Assembly (NCBI RefSeq): GCF_963667685.1
Contig: NZ_OY763932.1
Location: 434,001-498,000 of the forward strand
DNA: 64,000 nt
Reading direction: 5' to 3'
Source of the DNA: Maridesulfovibrio sp.
Lineage (GTDB): Bacteria; Desulfobacterota; Desulfovibrionia; Desulfovibrionales; Desulfovibrionaceae
Shown: in pieces, positions 26,019 to 35,848 of the stretch
Numbering within the stretch: position 1 is the first letter of the stretch
Layout of the letters: every line of letters starts with the position of its first letter
Translations under genes and position numbers: made by a program
Notes under the pieces: generated by a model
What the model saw: only the letters and a program-made list of their open reading frames with translations
What the model was told of the DNA's origin: nothing
Database searches by the model: none

Positions 26019-28343
26019 TTATACTATGACTTTTACCCGCAAAGCCCGGAGGCCGTGTACTCCCTGCAGATCTTCCAGCACATGATTTTCAATTTCCCCT
26101 TCGATCAGCCCTTTGTCCGCAAGATATTCCAAGTAGCTTGTATACTCCCGCCACTCCTTATCCTGAGTGTAGATAACAGAAAGCATTCCTGGCCGCGTGA
26201 GCCGCTCACCACTGCCAAGAATCCTAGACTTATCGATACGTTTCTTAATTATTTCATAACGGATATTGTAAGTTCCCTCGACTTCAAATCTCTTTTCATC
26301 AACCCGGAAGAGGATCGTCAAGGGAGCGGAATGGACCAGAATAAGCGGCGAGCAGCTTAGCTTAACCTTCAATTTAGGCAAAAGGGATTCTGTGAGCCTG
26401 ACCATTTCACACATCTTAATCACCTGCCAAACCCGCAGATTTTTAAGCTGAACATCATCAAACTTAACATCCCTGACCATGGATTCGCCTACATAAATAT
26501 TATACTCAACTCCGTCAGTACGGTATTTTTCAAAATAGTGGGGGAAAATTTTCTGTGCCCTTACTTCCTCCTGATCAAGAAAAGTGGTCAACGAACGGTT
26601 CAGCAATGAAACCGACTCTTCGTAATCACGACGTCGCTGATAGATAACACCCATCTCCGGATTCATTTCCATGAAATATTTATCAATCTTGGCCGTATAT
26701 TTTTCTGATGTTTTACAAAGATATCTAAAAAAAGGTTCTACCCGCTGCTGTAGGAATTCAATAATATTAATCTCATCCCCGGAATTGAGTCCTTCACAAA
26801 CAGCGGCGGCATAGCGCGCGAGGGTTGTATAATAATAGTCAGCTATGGGAATAGCACGGTTACGGTAGATTGCACTCAGAGCCTGTGACGCAAAATCCAG
26901 CTGCTTGAGCAGGTCATCCTGAATAGCCTGATTGCGTTCATCTGAGGAACTGCGGATATCCATGCTCCCGTAAAGCGGGTAGACATCGGGGAAAACAATA
27001 TCTTCGAAACGGGATTCACCGTCTTCTCCATTGCTGCTCAGAAAATTATAGGCCGCTTCCTCAAACCTCCATGACACACTGGGATGTATAGCCGTACAGT
27101 AGTCTTTAATGACGCGGTCCATGCGAGACTCCAGCCGACTCATTTCCCGCCGTACAGCGACACTCAGAACAGGAAACAGCTCAGCAAGCTTACGCACTGA
27201 ATTAGAGCTTATCATATCTTTAGTATCTGAAAGCAGTTCCAGCACAGCGATAACCATGTCACCGTCCTTTAGAGGGATAAGACCCAAACTGCGCGCACCT
27301 TCCCGGTACAGGTAATCGACAAAACCGTTATGCCCTTTACACTGAATAATTTCAGTTATGAAATATGGCTCACCGTTTTTAAAAACCTGAGCATAAATCT
27401 CTTCAAACAAGCCGGCTGCTTTACCGGGATAATCCCGCAAAACACTACGCGATATGGCTTCCCGGTTACCCTGTGTTACCCGGTAACGCAAAACAAGGCC
27501 CACGCGCAGGTCTTCGATCTTTAAAATAGAACGCAGGCGGTGCTTTACTGCCGCAATATTATGCTTTCTACGCAAAGAACCGTTTTCCACAAGCTCGGAC
27601 TTTAGCTGAGATATGTTTTCCTTTTCGGTTACCTCGGAAAATCTGACAGTAATCAACCCCTTAAAACTGACACCGTCCAAAGGCATAAGCCGCTCAAGAG
27701 TTTCCCGGTCACGCATAATCAGCATCCGGGAAAACTGCTCCCGCTCCAGAATTTTAAGCCCACCGGCATCGACATCCACAAAACGGAAAGAGTAATCTGC
27801 CAGAAAATAGCGATCCACTTTCTGCTGCCTATCGGGCATTTTCATAATCACTTCTGCCATTTCGTGATTAAGCTGGTAGTATATATCGAAAAGCATTGTG
27901 TAGGCGAAAAGCAGATTTTCGCTATATAAATCGCCTAAGCCCATCAGCAGACTTTCGCTCAACTCAAGTTCGACACCGGGTTCCTCAAACATCTGCCTGT
28001 ACCGAGTGGTCGCGAAAATATGATCATGGGTGAAGGGAGCCTGTGCCTTACATATACATTCAGCATCATCGAGATCAGGAAAAACCAAACGCATAAGAAA
28101 ATTTATTTCATCTGAATACCTTTGCAGATTTTCAGATGAAACAACACCACGAAGGACCTCTTTGCCCTCCATGGAATCCAGAATCTTGCTTATCTGTCTG
28201 CTGTACTGGTTTCCTGAAACGGACATCATTGAGCGGGCGTTACGAAACAAAGGCTCAAAACTCAATTCTGCCGTAAAAGGCAGTGCCGCGTATGCTTTCA
28301 TGACTTCTTCGCGCAAGGGAGCCTCCCCTTTTAGACTGAACAC
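26019..28343 (-). CDS. Large uncharacterised GAF-containing protein
   Basis: 774 residues in the longest form, from GTG at 28343. A TTG at 28316 has a much better ribosome site (GGGGAGG with five bases spacing) and may be the true start. No signal peptide or membrane helix is seen. A GAF-like region is likely near residues 300-425 (EEIYAQVFKNGEPYFITEII, then REGARSLGLIPLKDGDMVIA), followed by a block containing CTAIHPSVSWRFEEAA that I associate with a family of GAF proteins found mainly in Bacteroidetes; that link is from memory. The rest matches nothing I know. It is divergent from the M48 protease gene. The function is unknown. Confidence 0.8.
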   Translation of the reverse strand: MFSLKGEAPLREEVMKAYAALPFTAELSFEPLFRNARSMMSVSGNQYSRQISKILDSMEGKEVLRGVVSSENLQRYSDEINFLMRLVFPDLDDAECICKAQAPFTHDHIFATTRYRQMFEEPGVELELSESLLMGLGDLYSENLLFAYTMLFDIYYQLNHEMAEVIMKMPDRQQKVDRYFLADYSFRFVDVDAGGLKILEREQFSRMLIMRDRETLERLMPLDGVSFKGLITVRFSEVTEKENISQLKSELVENGSLRRKHNIAAVKHRLRSILKIEDLRVGLVLRYRVTQGNREAISRSVLRDYPGKAAGLFEEIYAQVFKNGEPYFITEIIQCKGHNGFVDYLYREGARSLGLIPLKDGDMVIAVLELLSDTKDMISSNSVRKLAELFPVLSVAVRREMSRLESRMDRVIKDYCTAIHPSVSWRFEEAAYNFLSSNGEDGESRFEDIVFPDVYPLYGSMDIRSSSDERNQAIQDDLLKQLDFASQALSAIYRNRAIPIADYYYTTLARYAAAVCEGLNSGDEINIIEFLQQRVEPFFRYLCKTSEKYTAKIDKYFMEMNPEMGVIYQRRRDYEESVSLLNRSLTTFLDQEEVRAQKIFPHYFEKYRTDGVEYNIYVGESMVRDVKFDDVQLKNLRVWQVIKMCEMVRLTESLLPKLKVKLSCSPLILVHSAPLTILFRVDEKRFEVEGTYNIRYEIIKKRIDKSRILGSGERLTRPGMLSVIYTQDKEWREYTSYLEYLADKGLIEGEIENHVLEDLQGVHGLRALRVKVIV

Positions 28344-28458
28344 TATTAATATACATTAATTAATCATACTGGTGAAGCTCCGGACAACGAAAAGGGAAAC
28401 AGTTGCCAAGAAAAACGAGCGGATATATCTTAATCAGAATATTTCATTTGGAGGAATT

Positions 28459-29781
28459 ATGGGGCAAAACAATAAAACAGAATTAATTTCCAGACGACAG
28501 GCATTTAAACTGACTGCTGGAGGTGTTCTCGGCATACTGAGCGGCTGTGCCATCAACCCGGTAACAGGACAGCAGCAATTGATGCTGGTATCCGAGCAGC
28601 AGGAAATCCAGATGGACCGCCAGAATTCCCCCCACCAGTTTTCCGCTGACTACGGAGCCGTTCAGGATAAACATGTAAACGACTACGTAACCAAAGTCGG
28701 AATAACCCTTTCTTCAAGCAGCCACAGACCGGACATGCCCTATTCCTTTCGCTGCGTGAATGCCAACTACGTAAACGCCTACGCTTTTCCCGGTGGCAGT
28801 ATCGCCTGCACCCGCGGTATTCTGGTTACTCTCGATAATGAAGCTGAGCTGGCCGCCCTGCTGGGGCACGAAATAGGGCATGTTAATGCCAGACACACTG
28901 CATCACGCATGAGTTCCGCCATGGCAGTGCAAGGTATTGTAGCCATCGGAGTAGGAGTTGCCGGCACTCAGGACAGCCGGCTGGTCCCTCTGGCTGCAGG
29001 TCTTGGCGGAATTGGAGCCGGAATGCTGCTGGCAAGCTATTCCCGCTCTGACGAACGACAGGCGGACAGCCTCGGCATGCAATACATGGATAACGCCGAC
29101 TATGACCCGGAAGGTATGGTCGGCCTGATGGAAGAGCTCAACAAACTGAACAAGAGCAAGCCGTCATTCGTACAGCAGATGTTTGCCTCACATCCCATGA
29201 GTTCTGAAAGGTACGCTACGGCCGTAAAAAAACGCGATACAGTATATGCTGACAGCAAAGGAAAACTTTTGCGCGAAAGGTTTATGGACAACACCGCTTC
29301 GGTGCGCAGAATAAAACCCGCAATCATCGAGATGCAAAAAGGAGAAGGGGCAATGGGGAAAAAGAGCTACCATGAAGCAGAGGAACACTTTGCAAAGGCT
29401 CTGCGCATTGCACCCAATGATTACGCAGGGCTGCTGCTTATGTCCAAATGCCAACTAGCTCAAGGTAAGTCTGCCGAAGGATTGCAATATGCCGAGCAGG
29501 CTAAGAACAGGTATCCGCAAGAAGCGCAAGCTTTGCACATGACCGGAATGCTGAGTATGGAAACGGGCGATTTCCGTCAGGCGGTTTCCAACTTCAATGC
29601 TTATGAAAAACGTTTGCCCGGCAACCCCATGACCACTTTTTTCAAAGGAGTGTCATACGAAGCTCTCGGAAACCGTAACATGGCTGCAAATGAATACTAC
29701 CGTTTTCTTAAGGCCACCAATCAGGGTAGCTATGCAAAGCACGCATACGGCCGGCTGACAGATTGGGGATATCTTAAATAA
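28459..29781 (+). CDS. M48-family metalloprotease lipoprotein with TPR repeats (BepA/YcaL-like)
   Basis: 440 residues from the ATG behind GGAGG; the frame is open further upstream but lacks support. The N-terminus has a twin-arginine-like SRRQAFKL and a lipobox LSGC, so it is probably a Tat- or Sec-exported lipoprotein. The zinc protease core is LLGHEIGHVNARHTASRM (HExxH) with the third ligand in SDERQADSLGMQYM. TPR-like helices occupy the C-terminal third (KALRIAPNDYAGLLLMSKCQ and two further units). The family (BepA, YcaL) performs outer-membrane protein quality control in the periplasm. Confidence 0.92.
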   Translation: MGQNNKTELISRRQAFKLTAGGVLGILSGCAINPVTGQQQLMLVSEQQEIQMDRQNSPHQFSADYGAVQDKHVNDYVTKVGITLSSSSHRPDMPYSFRCVNANYVNAYAFPGGSIACTRGILVTLDNEAELAALLGHEIGHVNARHTASRMSSAMAVQGIVAIGVGVAGTQDSRLVPLAAGLGGIGAGMLLASYSRSDERQADSLGMQYMDNADYDPEGMVGLMEELNKLNKSKPSFVQQMFASHPMSSERYATAVKKRDTVYADSKGKLLRERFMDNTASVRRIKPAIIEMQKGEGAMGKKSYHEAEEHFAKALRIAPNDYAGLLLMSKCQLAQGKSAEGLQYAEQAKNRYPQEAQALHMTGMLSMETGDFRQAVSNFNAYEKRLPGNPMTTFFKGVSYEALGNRNMAANEYYRFLKATNQGSYAKHAYGRLTDWGYLK

Positions 29782-30174
29782 TCCAATATAGAAATAAGAT
29801 TTCAGTACCGGACCGCAAATAGCCGCCAGATAAATAAAACCTCCATGACATGTCGGAACTCGGTACTGTTTCTCCCTTTAATTTTTTTACCTTATCTAAA
29901 AACAAAATAATTTTATTAATTCGCTAACTGTTGCAACTACACTACAACAAAAAAATATTTTTTATGAAAAAATAAAGATAAACATATTATCTAGTATTTT
30001 AGAAACAAGCTGGCTAAATATAAATATACATTTTCCAAACACTATCAACGCAATGCACTCTGCACATTATTGACAACTAAATGCCCAACATTTAGTAATG
30101 GCGTCCAATTAATTCATAACATTGAAAGTTATCAGGAACACTGCAACTTTCTTCCAATAATAGGGGGGTGGAGA
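29782..30174. other. Intergenic region between M48 protease and MCP
   Basis: 393 bases. CAGTACCG (29802-29809) and CGGTACTG (29864-29871) can pair across a 54-base loop, followed by TTTCTCCC and then T-rich sequence, a weak terminator candidate for the protease gene. The remainder is AT-rich and should hold the promoter for the chemoreceptor at 30175. I see no gene in it. Confidence 0.4.
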
Positions 30175-32607
30175 ATGCTTAAAAATATGAAAGTCGCTAC
30201 TAAGATAGCTTCGGGATTCGGGCTACTTATGCTTCTTCTGGCAGCAACAGCCGGCCAGGGGATTTTAAAACTTACAGACAATTCACACGGGTTCACAGAG
30301 TACCGTGGACTGGCCCGGCAGACGAACCTGACCGGTCGTATTCAAGCCAACATCCTGCAGGCCAGCATAGGAGCCATTGCATATATCAACTCCGGCTCAC
30401 AAGATTCTCTGGAACAATACAAAGCCAGACTGCAAAAGCTTGAAGATTTACTCAACACCGCTGACAACGAAGTGACTGATCCAGAACGAGCTTCTCTTGT
30501 CACCAAGCTCAGGCATGAAATTGATACGTACAGAAACACGTTCAAAAAATTTCAGGATGCAAAAAAAATAGAATTAGGATCACTGGAGAAGGCAACTGAA
30601 AACAGTAAAATACTGAATGAAGGGCTTAATACCCTGATACAAAGCGCAAAAGAACGTGACGACAGCTTTCTCATGGCTATGATTGAAAAAAGCAGAGCTG
30701 CCCTCTTTGAAGCAAGACTGGCCAACTTCATCTTTATTTTTAAAACAAAGAATCAGGAAGACGGTAAAAAAGCAGTTATCCTGTTCAACAATTTCAGTAA
30801 AGGCATCGGAGACATCCAGAATGTTCTTTACTCCCCTGCCGACCTCGCTCTAATCAATGAACTCACTGAAAACACAAAACTTTATGTCAGCCACACAGAG
30901 TCAATTATTGCGGCAAATTCAGCCCAGATTACTGCTGAAGAAAAGTTGAAATCACTTGCTCCAATCTTGGCTGAACACATTGACAATCTTAAGTTGTCCA
31001 TCATGAAACAGCAGGATGAACTGGGGCCGCGCATGCAGAGTGCCATTGCTGCCGCAGCAAAAAATATGACTATAACCTCGGGTGTTACCCTTCTCGTAGC
31101 TATCATACTCGCGTACTTCATTTCACGCAGCATAACCATCCCCCTTGCAAAGGCCCGGACATTTGTGCAGGAGCTGGCCGGCGGCAATCTCAACTGCAAG
31201 ATGGAAGTTGACCAGAAGGATGAAGTGGGCATGATATGTAAAGACATGTCTCAGGTTGAAAGAACCCTGAGAAACGTAATGTCCGAAATTGATAATACCA
31301 TAACCGGAATTGAAGTCGGCAAAATCGACAGCCGTGCCGACAGCTCCAACTTTCAGGGAAGTTATGCCGAACTAATTAACCGCACGAACATGGCAATGAC
31401 CGTGATGCGGTCATTTATCGATTCAGTTCCGGTTCCGATTATGACCATGGACCGTGACATGAAGATTCTGTTCATGAACGACACAGGTATTAAACTCCTC
31501 AACAAGCCGCTGGAAGAGTTGAAAAAAGGGAAATGCTCCACAACCATCAGCACTCCTGATTGCGGTACAGGAAACTGTGCCTGTGCCAAATCTTTCACTT
31601 CCGGGAAACCTGAAAGCGGAGTTACGGTAGCCGTAACCCCTGCCGGAAAACTTGATATCGATTACATTGCCGTCCCCATTAAAAAGGACGGGAAGGTCGT
31701 AGGCGCCATGGAAGTCATTCTCGACCAGACATCCGTCCGCACTGCGCAGCGCACCATGCAGGATGTGGCTGCACGGACTCAGATAGTTTCCGAACAGCTT
31801 TCATCCGCAAGTGAAGAACTGGCCGCACAGGTAGAGCAGATCAGCAACGGTTCTAAAATTCAGCATGAAAGAATAACCTCGACTGCCACCGCCATGGAGC
31901 AGATGAACAGCACAATCATGGAAGTTGCCCGCAGTGCCTCCAGTGCTTCCGGTAAAAGCATGGAAGCGCGACAGCAGGCGGAGCAAGGATCGAAAATTGT
32001 ATCCGAGGCAATCGAATCCATCACCGAAGTCAACAGTATCGCCAATGAACTACGCGCTAATATGTCCAACCTCAGTAAACAGACAGAGTCAATAGGCACG
32101 GTCATGGAAGTGATTTCCGACATTGCCGACCAGACCAACCTGCTGGCACTGAATGCCGCCATTGAAGCAGCCAGAGCTGGAGAAGCAGGACGCGGATTCG
32201 CCGTGGTTGCTGATGAAGTACGAAAACTGGCTGAAAAAACAATGTCCGCTACCCACGAAGTCGGAAGCAATGTGGAAAGCATCCAGCAGGCCATGCGTTC
32301 CAATATGCAGGAAGTTGAAAATGCAGTTGCTGCTGTGCAAAAAACCACCAAACTGGCCTCCCGCTCCGGTGATTCTCTGGAAACAATCGTCAGCACCGTT
32401 GATTACTGCGCTGATCAGATCGAAGGAATTGCCACTGCTTCTGAAGAACAGTCCAGTGCCTCAGAGCAAATCAATGTCTCAGTAACCGAGATAAACAACA
32501 TCACGCGGGAAACAACTAAAGGAATCCAGGAGTCCGCCAAGGCAGTTCAGGAACTGGCAACAATGTCCAGTGAACTGAGTGAACTGATTAAGGAACTTCA
32601 ATCATAA
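30175..32607 (+). CDS. Methyl-accepting chemotaxis protein with cysteine-rich PAS domain
   Basis: 810 residues from the ATG behind GGGGGGTGGAG; an upstream ATG at 30070 lacks a ribosome site. TM1 ~9-28 and TM2 ~300-320 bracket a helical-bundle sensor of about 270 residues (four-helix-bundle type, [20 protein letters not shown]). HAMP (~320-375) is followed by a PAS-like domain (~405-515) with the cluster [20 protein letters not shown] (C-x8-C-x4-C-x-C), then the MCP signalling hairpin. The cysteines could make this a redox- or metal-sensing receptor. A strong terminator follows. Confidence 0.94.
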   Translation: MLKNMKVATKIASGFGLLMLLLAATAGQGILKLTDNSHGFTEYRGLARQTNLTGRIQANILQASIGAIAYINSGSQDSLEQYKARLQKLEDLLNTADNEVTDPERASLVTKLRHEIDTYRNTFKKFQDAKKIELGSLEKATENSKILNEGLNTLIQSAKERDDSFLMAMIEKSRAALFEARLANFIFIFKTKNQEDGKKAVILFNNFSKGIGDIQNVLYSPADLALINELTENTKLYVSHTESIIAANSAQITAEEKLKSLAPILAEHIDNLKLSIMKQQDELGPRMQSAIAAAAKNMTITSGVTLLVAIILAYFISRSITIPLAKARTFVQELAGGNLNCKMEVDQKDEVGMICKDMSQVERTLRNVMSEIDNTITGIEVGKIDSRADSSNFQGSYAELINRTNMAMTVMRSFIDSVPVPIMTMDRDMKILFMNDTGIKLLNKPLEELKKGKCSTTISTPDCGTGNCACAKSFTSGKPESGVTVAVTPAGKLDIDYIAVPIKKDGKVVGAMEVILDQTSVRTAQRTMQDVAARTQIVSEQLSSASEELAAQVEQISNGSKIQHERITSTATAMEQMNSTIMEVARSASSASGKSMEARQQAEQGSKIVSEAIESITEVNSIANELRANMSNLSKQTESIGTVMEVISDIADQTNLLALNAAIEAARAGEAGRGFAVVADEVRKLAEKTMSATHEVGSNVESIQQAMRSNMQEVENAVAAVQKTTKLASRSGDSLETIVSTVDYCADQIEGIATASEEQSSASEQINVSVTEINNITRETTKGIQESAKAVQELATMSSELSELIKELQS

Positions 32608-32631
32608 CAAATGATCTCGCTCTAACATTCC

Positions 32632-32664
32632 AAGCCCGTCTGCTGCAGCAGACGGGCTTTTTTT
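32632..32664 (+). terminator. Rho-independent terminator after the PAS chemoreceptor
   Basis: AAGCCCGTCTGCTG followed by CAGCAGACGGGCTT, a 14-bp stem with essentially no loop beyond the turn, then TTTTTTT. A textbook terminator 25 bases after the MCP stop. Confidence 0.9.
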
Positions 32665-32747
32665 ATTCATCAAAATCACAAAATATCCTTTCCACTGGAA
32701 GAAAACATGAGTTCATGCTTAACTGATTTACAAAAACAGGAGTGTGT

Positions 32748-34265
32748 ATGGAAAAATCCATTCTGACATTTATAGTTGCGGCTATACTAACCTGCCCAGC
32801 AACAGTATGGGCCGGAAACTATCCCATTGTGGACAGTGGACAGGAAGCCTGTTTCGACAACTCCAGCCAGATTCAGTGTCCGGCCAAGGGGGATTCATTT
32901 TACGGGCAGGACGCCCAATACAAAGGCAACCAACCCCGCTACAAAGATAACGGCGACGGAACTATCTCCGATATCGTTACCGGATTGATGTGGGTGAAAG
33001 CCCGTGGCGACAAGCAGTCATGGCAGGCAGCAATTGATGGAGCCGAAGCCTGCCGAGTTGGAGGCTATAGCGACTGGCGCGCCCCGACTATCAAGGAACT
33101 ATACTCACTTATTGATTTCAATGGCCGGGTCATGGGCGCGGGATCAGTATTAACACCGTTCATTGATACGGACTACTTTGATTTCAAACTCGGTGACAGT
33201 TCAAAGGGCAAACGCTTGATCGACTGTCAGGATTGGTCCGCAACCACTTATGTAGGGCAAACCATGGGCGGTAATCCCACCGCATTCGGGGTTAACTTTG
33301 CGGACGGACGCATCAAAGGGTATGGCAAAACAGGTCGCGGCAGCCACAGCATAAAATATATACGCTACGTGCGCGGCAACCCAGACTACGGTAAAAACGC
33401 TTTTGTAAACCTGAAAAATGGTACAGTTGAAGATAAAGCCACCGGGCTGATCTGGCAGCAGCAAGACAGCGCCAAAAAACTCAACTGGCAGGAAGCCTTG
33501 AATTACTGCGAAAACCTGAATTCTGCCGGACGTATAGACTGGCGCCTACCGAACGTAAAAGAACTGCAATCAATTGTGGATTACACTCGCAGCCCAAAAA
33601 CCAGCGGTAGCGCAGCAATTAATCCGATTTTTAAAGTTACGGACCAGGAATCCTACTACTGGTCCTCAACCACCCACATGGACGGGCCTATGGGCACCGA
33701 CCATGCGGCGTACATAGCTTTCGGCCGAGGCATGGGCTACTTCGCCCCTCCGCGAAGTACCTCAAAGAAATGGATTGACGTCCACGGAGCCGGGGCACAG
33801 CGCAGCGATCCCAAGGCCGGTAATCCTGATAACTTTCCTAATGGACGCGGCCCACAGGGCGACGACATCCGCATATACAACTACGCCCGCTGCGTAACCG
33901 CAGGAACGGCCAAGCCGTATGATCCGCCCTACATTCAAATTGAATCTCTGAACATGAGCAGACCCGGTTCAGGCATGGGTGTAATGGGCGGCAACAGACA
34001 GGGATTTCAAAGAAAACAAGGTATGAATTACGACATGAACCAAGGTAAAATGGGGCAATCTCAGGGCATGGGACAAGGACGCAACCGCCAAGGACCGCCG
34101 CCGGAAGCCTTCACAGCCTGCATCGGAAAATCACAAGGGGATGACTGCACAGTACAAACCCCGCGGGGAAAGCTTTCCGGCACATGTATAAGCCGCAACG
34201 GACAACCATTCTGCGCACCAAGTGGACGCCGGCAAGGTGGAATGGGCAGAAAACCTATGCAATAA
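32748..34265 (+). CDS. Secreted DUF1566 (Lcl C-terminal domain) protein, two repeats
   Basis: 505 residues from the ATG preceded by AGGAG. A signal peptide of about 24 residues ends VWAGN. Two DUF1566 domains occupy roughly residues 55-220 (DNGDGTISDIVTGLMWVKA, APTIKELYSLIDF) and 220-390 (NLKNGTVEDKATGLIWQQQ, WRLPNVKELQSIVDY). The tail is a low-complexity Met/Gly/Gln/Arg-rich linker (about 400-450) followed by a small Cys-containing end with ACIGKSQGDDC. DUF1566 is common in exported or surface proteins of Deltaproteobacteria, and its function is unknown. Confidence 0.9.
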   Translation: MEKSILTFIVAAILTCPATVWAGNYPIVDSGQEACFDNSSQIQCPAKGDSFYGQDAQYKGNQPRYKDNGDGTISDIVTGLMWVKARGDKQSWQAAIDGAEACRVGGYSDWRAPTIKELYSLIDFNGRVMGAGSVLTPFIDTDYFDFKLGDSSKGKRLIDCQDWSATTYVGQTMGGNPTAFGVNFADGRIKGYGKTGRGSHSIKYIRYVRGNPDYGKNAFVNLKNGTVEDKATGLIWQQQDSAKKLNWQEALNYCENLNSAGRIDWRLPNVKELQSIVDYTRSPKTSGSAAINPIFKVTDQESYYWSSTTHMDGPMGTDHAAYIAFGRGMGYFAPPRSTSKKWIDVHGAGAQRSDPKAGNPDNFPNGRGPQGDDIRIYNYARCVTAGTAKPYDPPYIQIESLNMSRPGSGMGVMGGNRQGFQRKQGMNYDMNQGKMGQSQGMGQGRNRQGPPPEAFTACIGKSQGDDCTVQTPRGKLSGTCISRNGQPFCAPSGRRQGGMGRKPMQ

Positions 34266-34266
34266 A

Positions 34267-34303
34267 GAAATCCCGGAATGGAGCTCCATTCCGGGATTTC
34301 TTC
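34267..34303 (+). terminator. Terminator after DUF1566 gene
   Basis: AAATCCCGGAATGGAG and CTCCATTCCGGGATTT form a perfect 16-bp inverted repeat, followed by CTTCT. It sits 3 bases after the stop codon. Confidence 0.8.
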
Positions 34304-34380
34304 TCTGAACTATTTATAAATAACTGCGGCTAAGCCTGATAAATATTTTGGGATTCTAAACCCCTTTACAAAATGTTTTA

Positions 34381-34392
34381 GCCTCCGGCGGC
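34381..34392. repeat. Second copy of the GCCTCCGGCGGC intergenic element
   Basis: Twelve bases identical, in inverse orientation, to the core at 17479-17490 in the rnfC-rnfD gap. The flanks differ. Read with that copy, it supports a short dispersed repeat family. Confidence 0.35.
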
Positions 34393-34432
34393 AAACCCTT
34401 CGTATCAAAAAGTAAAGCGTATCACCCAATTA

Positions 34433-35656
34433 TTACAAACCTTCCACGTAATCCATAATAGCCTGTGCGGAATTTTTGGAACAGCGCACGGCTTCGGCAA
34501 CAGTTCTGGCTCCGGTGACAACATCACCGGATGCGAAAATGCCTTCACGGGTAGTGCGGCCTTCTTCATCGGTGATAACCAGTCCGGTCCTGCCGATCTC
34601 GATCCCGGTAAGATTGTTACGCGGCGCCTGACTTACGGCGATGAATACGGAATCGGCCTGTTCCAGCTTTTCGGAACCTTCCACAGTAACAAGTCTAACT
34701 TTGCCGTCTTCCGCGGTTTCTTTTTCCGTGCGCACACAGACAACACCATGTTCATTCAGCTCCAGCGGAGAATGGAAAAACTTGAAACGCACCCCGTCCA
34801 ATTTGGCGTATTCATACTCATACTTGGTGGCGGACATATCTTCCTGCCCCCGGCGGTAAAGCACAGTTACTTCCTGTGCCCCTTTGCGCAAAGCTGTCCG
34901 GGCCACATCCATAGCCACGTTCCCGGCTCCGATAACCGCAACTTTGCTGCCGAGCTGATATACATCAGGGTTCTTAAGATAGTTAATGGCATAATGAACA
35001 TGTCCTAGAGTCTCGCCTTTCAGCCGCAAGGGGCGCGGATTCCAGACCCCGGTTCCGATGAAGATAGCCTTATAGCCGTCACTCAGCAGATCATCGAGAG
35101 ATATGACCGGACCGATAAGCATATTGGGTCTGATTTTTACTCCCAACTGAATTAGGACATCGCGCAACTTTTCGAGAATATCCTTGGGCAAACGGAATTC
35201 GGGGATACCGTACTGCAGTACTCCACCGATTTTGTCCTCGGATTCAAAGATGGTCACCTCATACCCTTTCAGGGCAAGGATGAAAGCCACGGTAATTCCG
35301 GCAGGTCCGGAACCTACAACCGCAATACGTTCTTTGCGTTTTTCTGCTTTCTGAGGCGCAAACTGAGCCAGATAGTAGCGTGAAATATAGTTTTCAATAT
35401 CACTGCACTGCACCGGGGAACTCTTTCGTCCCAGAATACAGTGTCCTTCACAGAAATTTTCGTGAGGGCATATGAGAGAACAGACCACAGAAAGCGGGTT
35501 GTTCTCAAAAAGCATGGCCCCGGCCTCCTGCATTTTTCCATCAAGCAGGAGTTGGATCATTTTATTAATTGGTGTGCCTAGCGGACAGCCCTTGCTGCAA
35601 AGAGGTTTCTTGCATTGCAGGCAGCGGGTAGCCTCTTCAATGATGTGTTTTCCCAT
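34433..35656 (-). CDS. GltD/NfnB-like NAD(P)-dependent flavoprotein oxidoreductase
   Basis: 407 residues. The N-terminal Cys-rich domain (CLQCKKPLCSKGCPLGTPI; SLICPHENFCEGHCILG) is that of glutamate synthase small subunits. The FAD motif is VVGSGPAGITVAFILALKG, the NAD(P) Rossmann motif is VIGAGNVAMDVARTALRKG (complete), followed by YRRGQEDMSA with the Arg pair that contacts nucleotide phosphate. Compared with the second half of the RnfB fusion this copy has intact nucleotide sites. No glutamate synthase large subunit is nearby, so its partner may be another iron-sulfur enzyme. The ATG at 35656 has a poor ribosome site. An RNA leader with tandem hairpins lies upstream. Confidence 0.93.
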   Translation of the reverse strand: MGKHIIEEATRCLQCKKPLCSKGCPLGTPINKMIQLLLDGKMQEAGAMLFENNPLSVVCSLICPHENFCEGHCILGRKSSPVQCSDIENYISRYYLAQFAPQKAEKRKERIAVVGSGPAGITVAFILALKGYEVTIFESEDKIGGVLQYGIPEFRLPKDILEKLRDVLIQLGVKIRPNMLIGPVISLDDLLSDGYKAIFIGTGVWNPRPLRLKGETLGHVHYAINYLKNPDVYQLGSKVAVIGAGNVAMDVARTALRKGAQEVTVLYRRGQEDMSATKYEYEYAKLDGVRFKFFHSPLELNEHGVVCVRTEKETAEDGKVRLVTVEGSEKLEQADSVFIAVSQAPRNNLTGIEIGRTGLVITDEEGRTTREGIFASGDVVTGARTVAEAVRCSKNSAQAIMDYVEGL

Positions 35657-35747
35657 ATGAATAATGTGTGGTTTGGTCCTTGAATTAAGCGGACCTTATT
35701 TTATGAGGGGATTGGAAAATAGTGCGTGGAACACGGTTAATAGCAAG

Positions 35748-35804
35748 GGTAGCCTAGAAGGTCAAAGCCTTATGGCTACCGGAGAGTTCCAAAGTACTCT
35801 CCGG
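35748..35804 (-). promoter_or_regulatory. Tandem hairpins in the GltD-like gene leader
   Basis: Two perfect stems abut: GGTAGCC (35748-35754) with GGCTACC (35774-35780), containing an inner AAGG/CCTT, and CCGGAGAGT (35779-35787) with ACTCTCCGG (35796-35804). Two bases are shared, so the hairpins compete at the junction. No T run follows in either direction, which argues against simple terminators. They lie 92-148 bases upstream of the GltD-like start. I do not recognise a known riboswitch. Confidence 0.4.
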
Positions 35805-35848
35805 AAAACCATTCAGGTCGACGTCTTCAATAATTCACAGTCAGTAAA

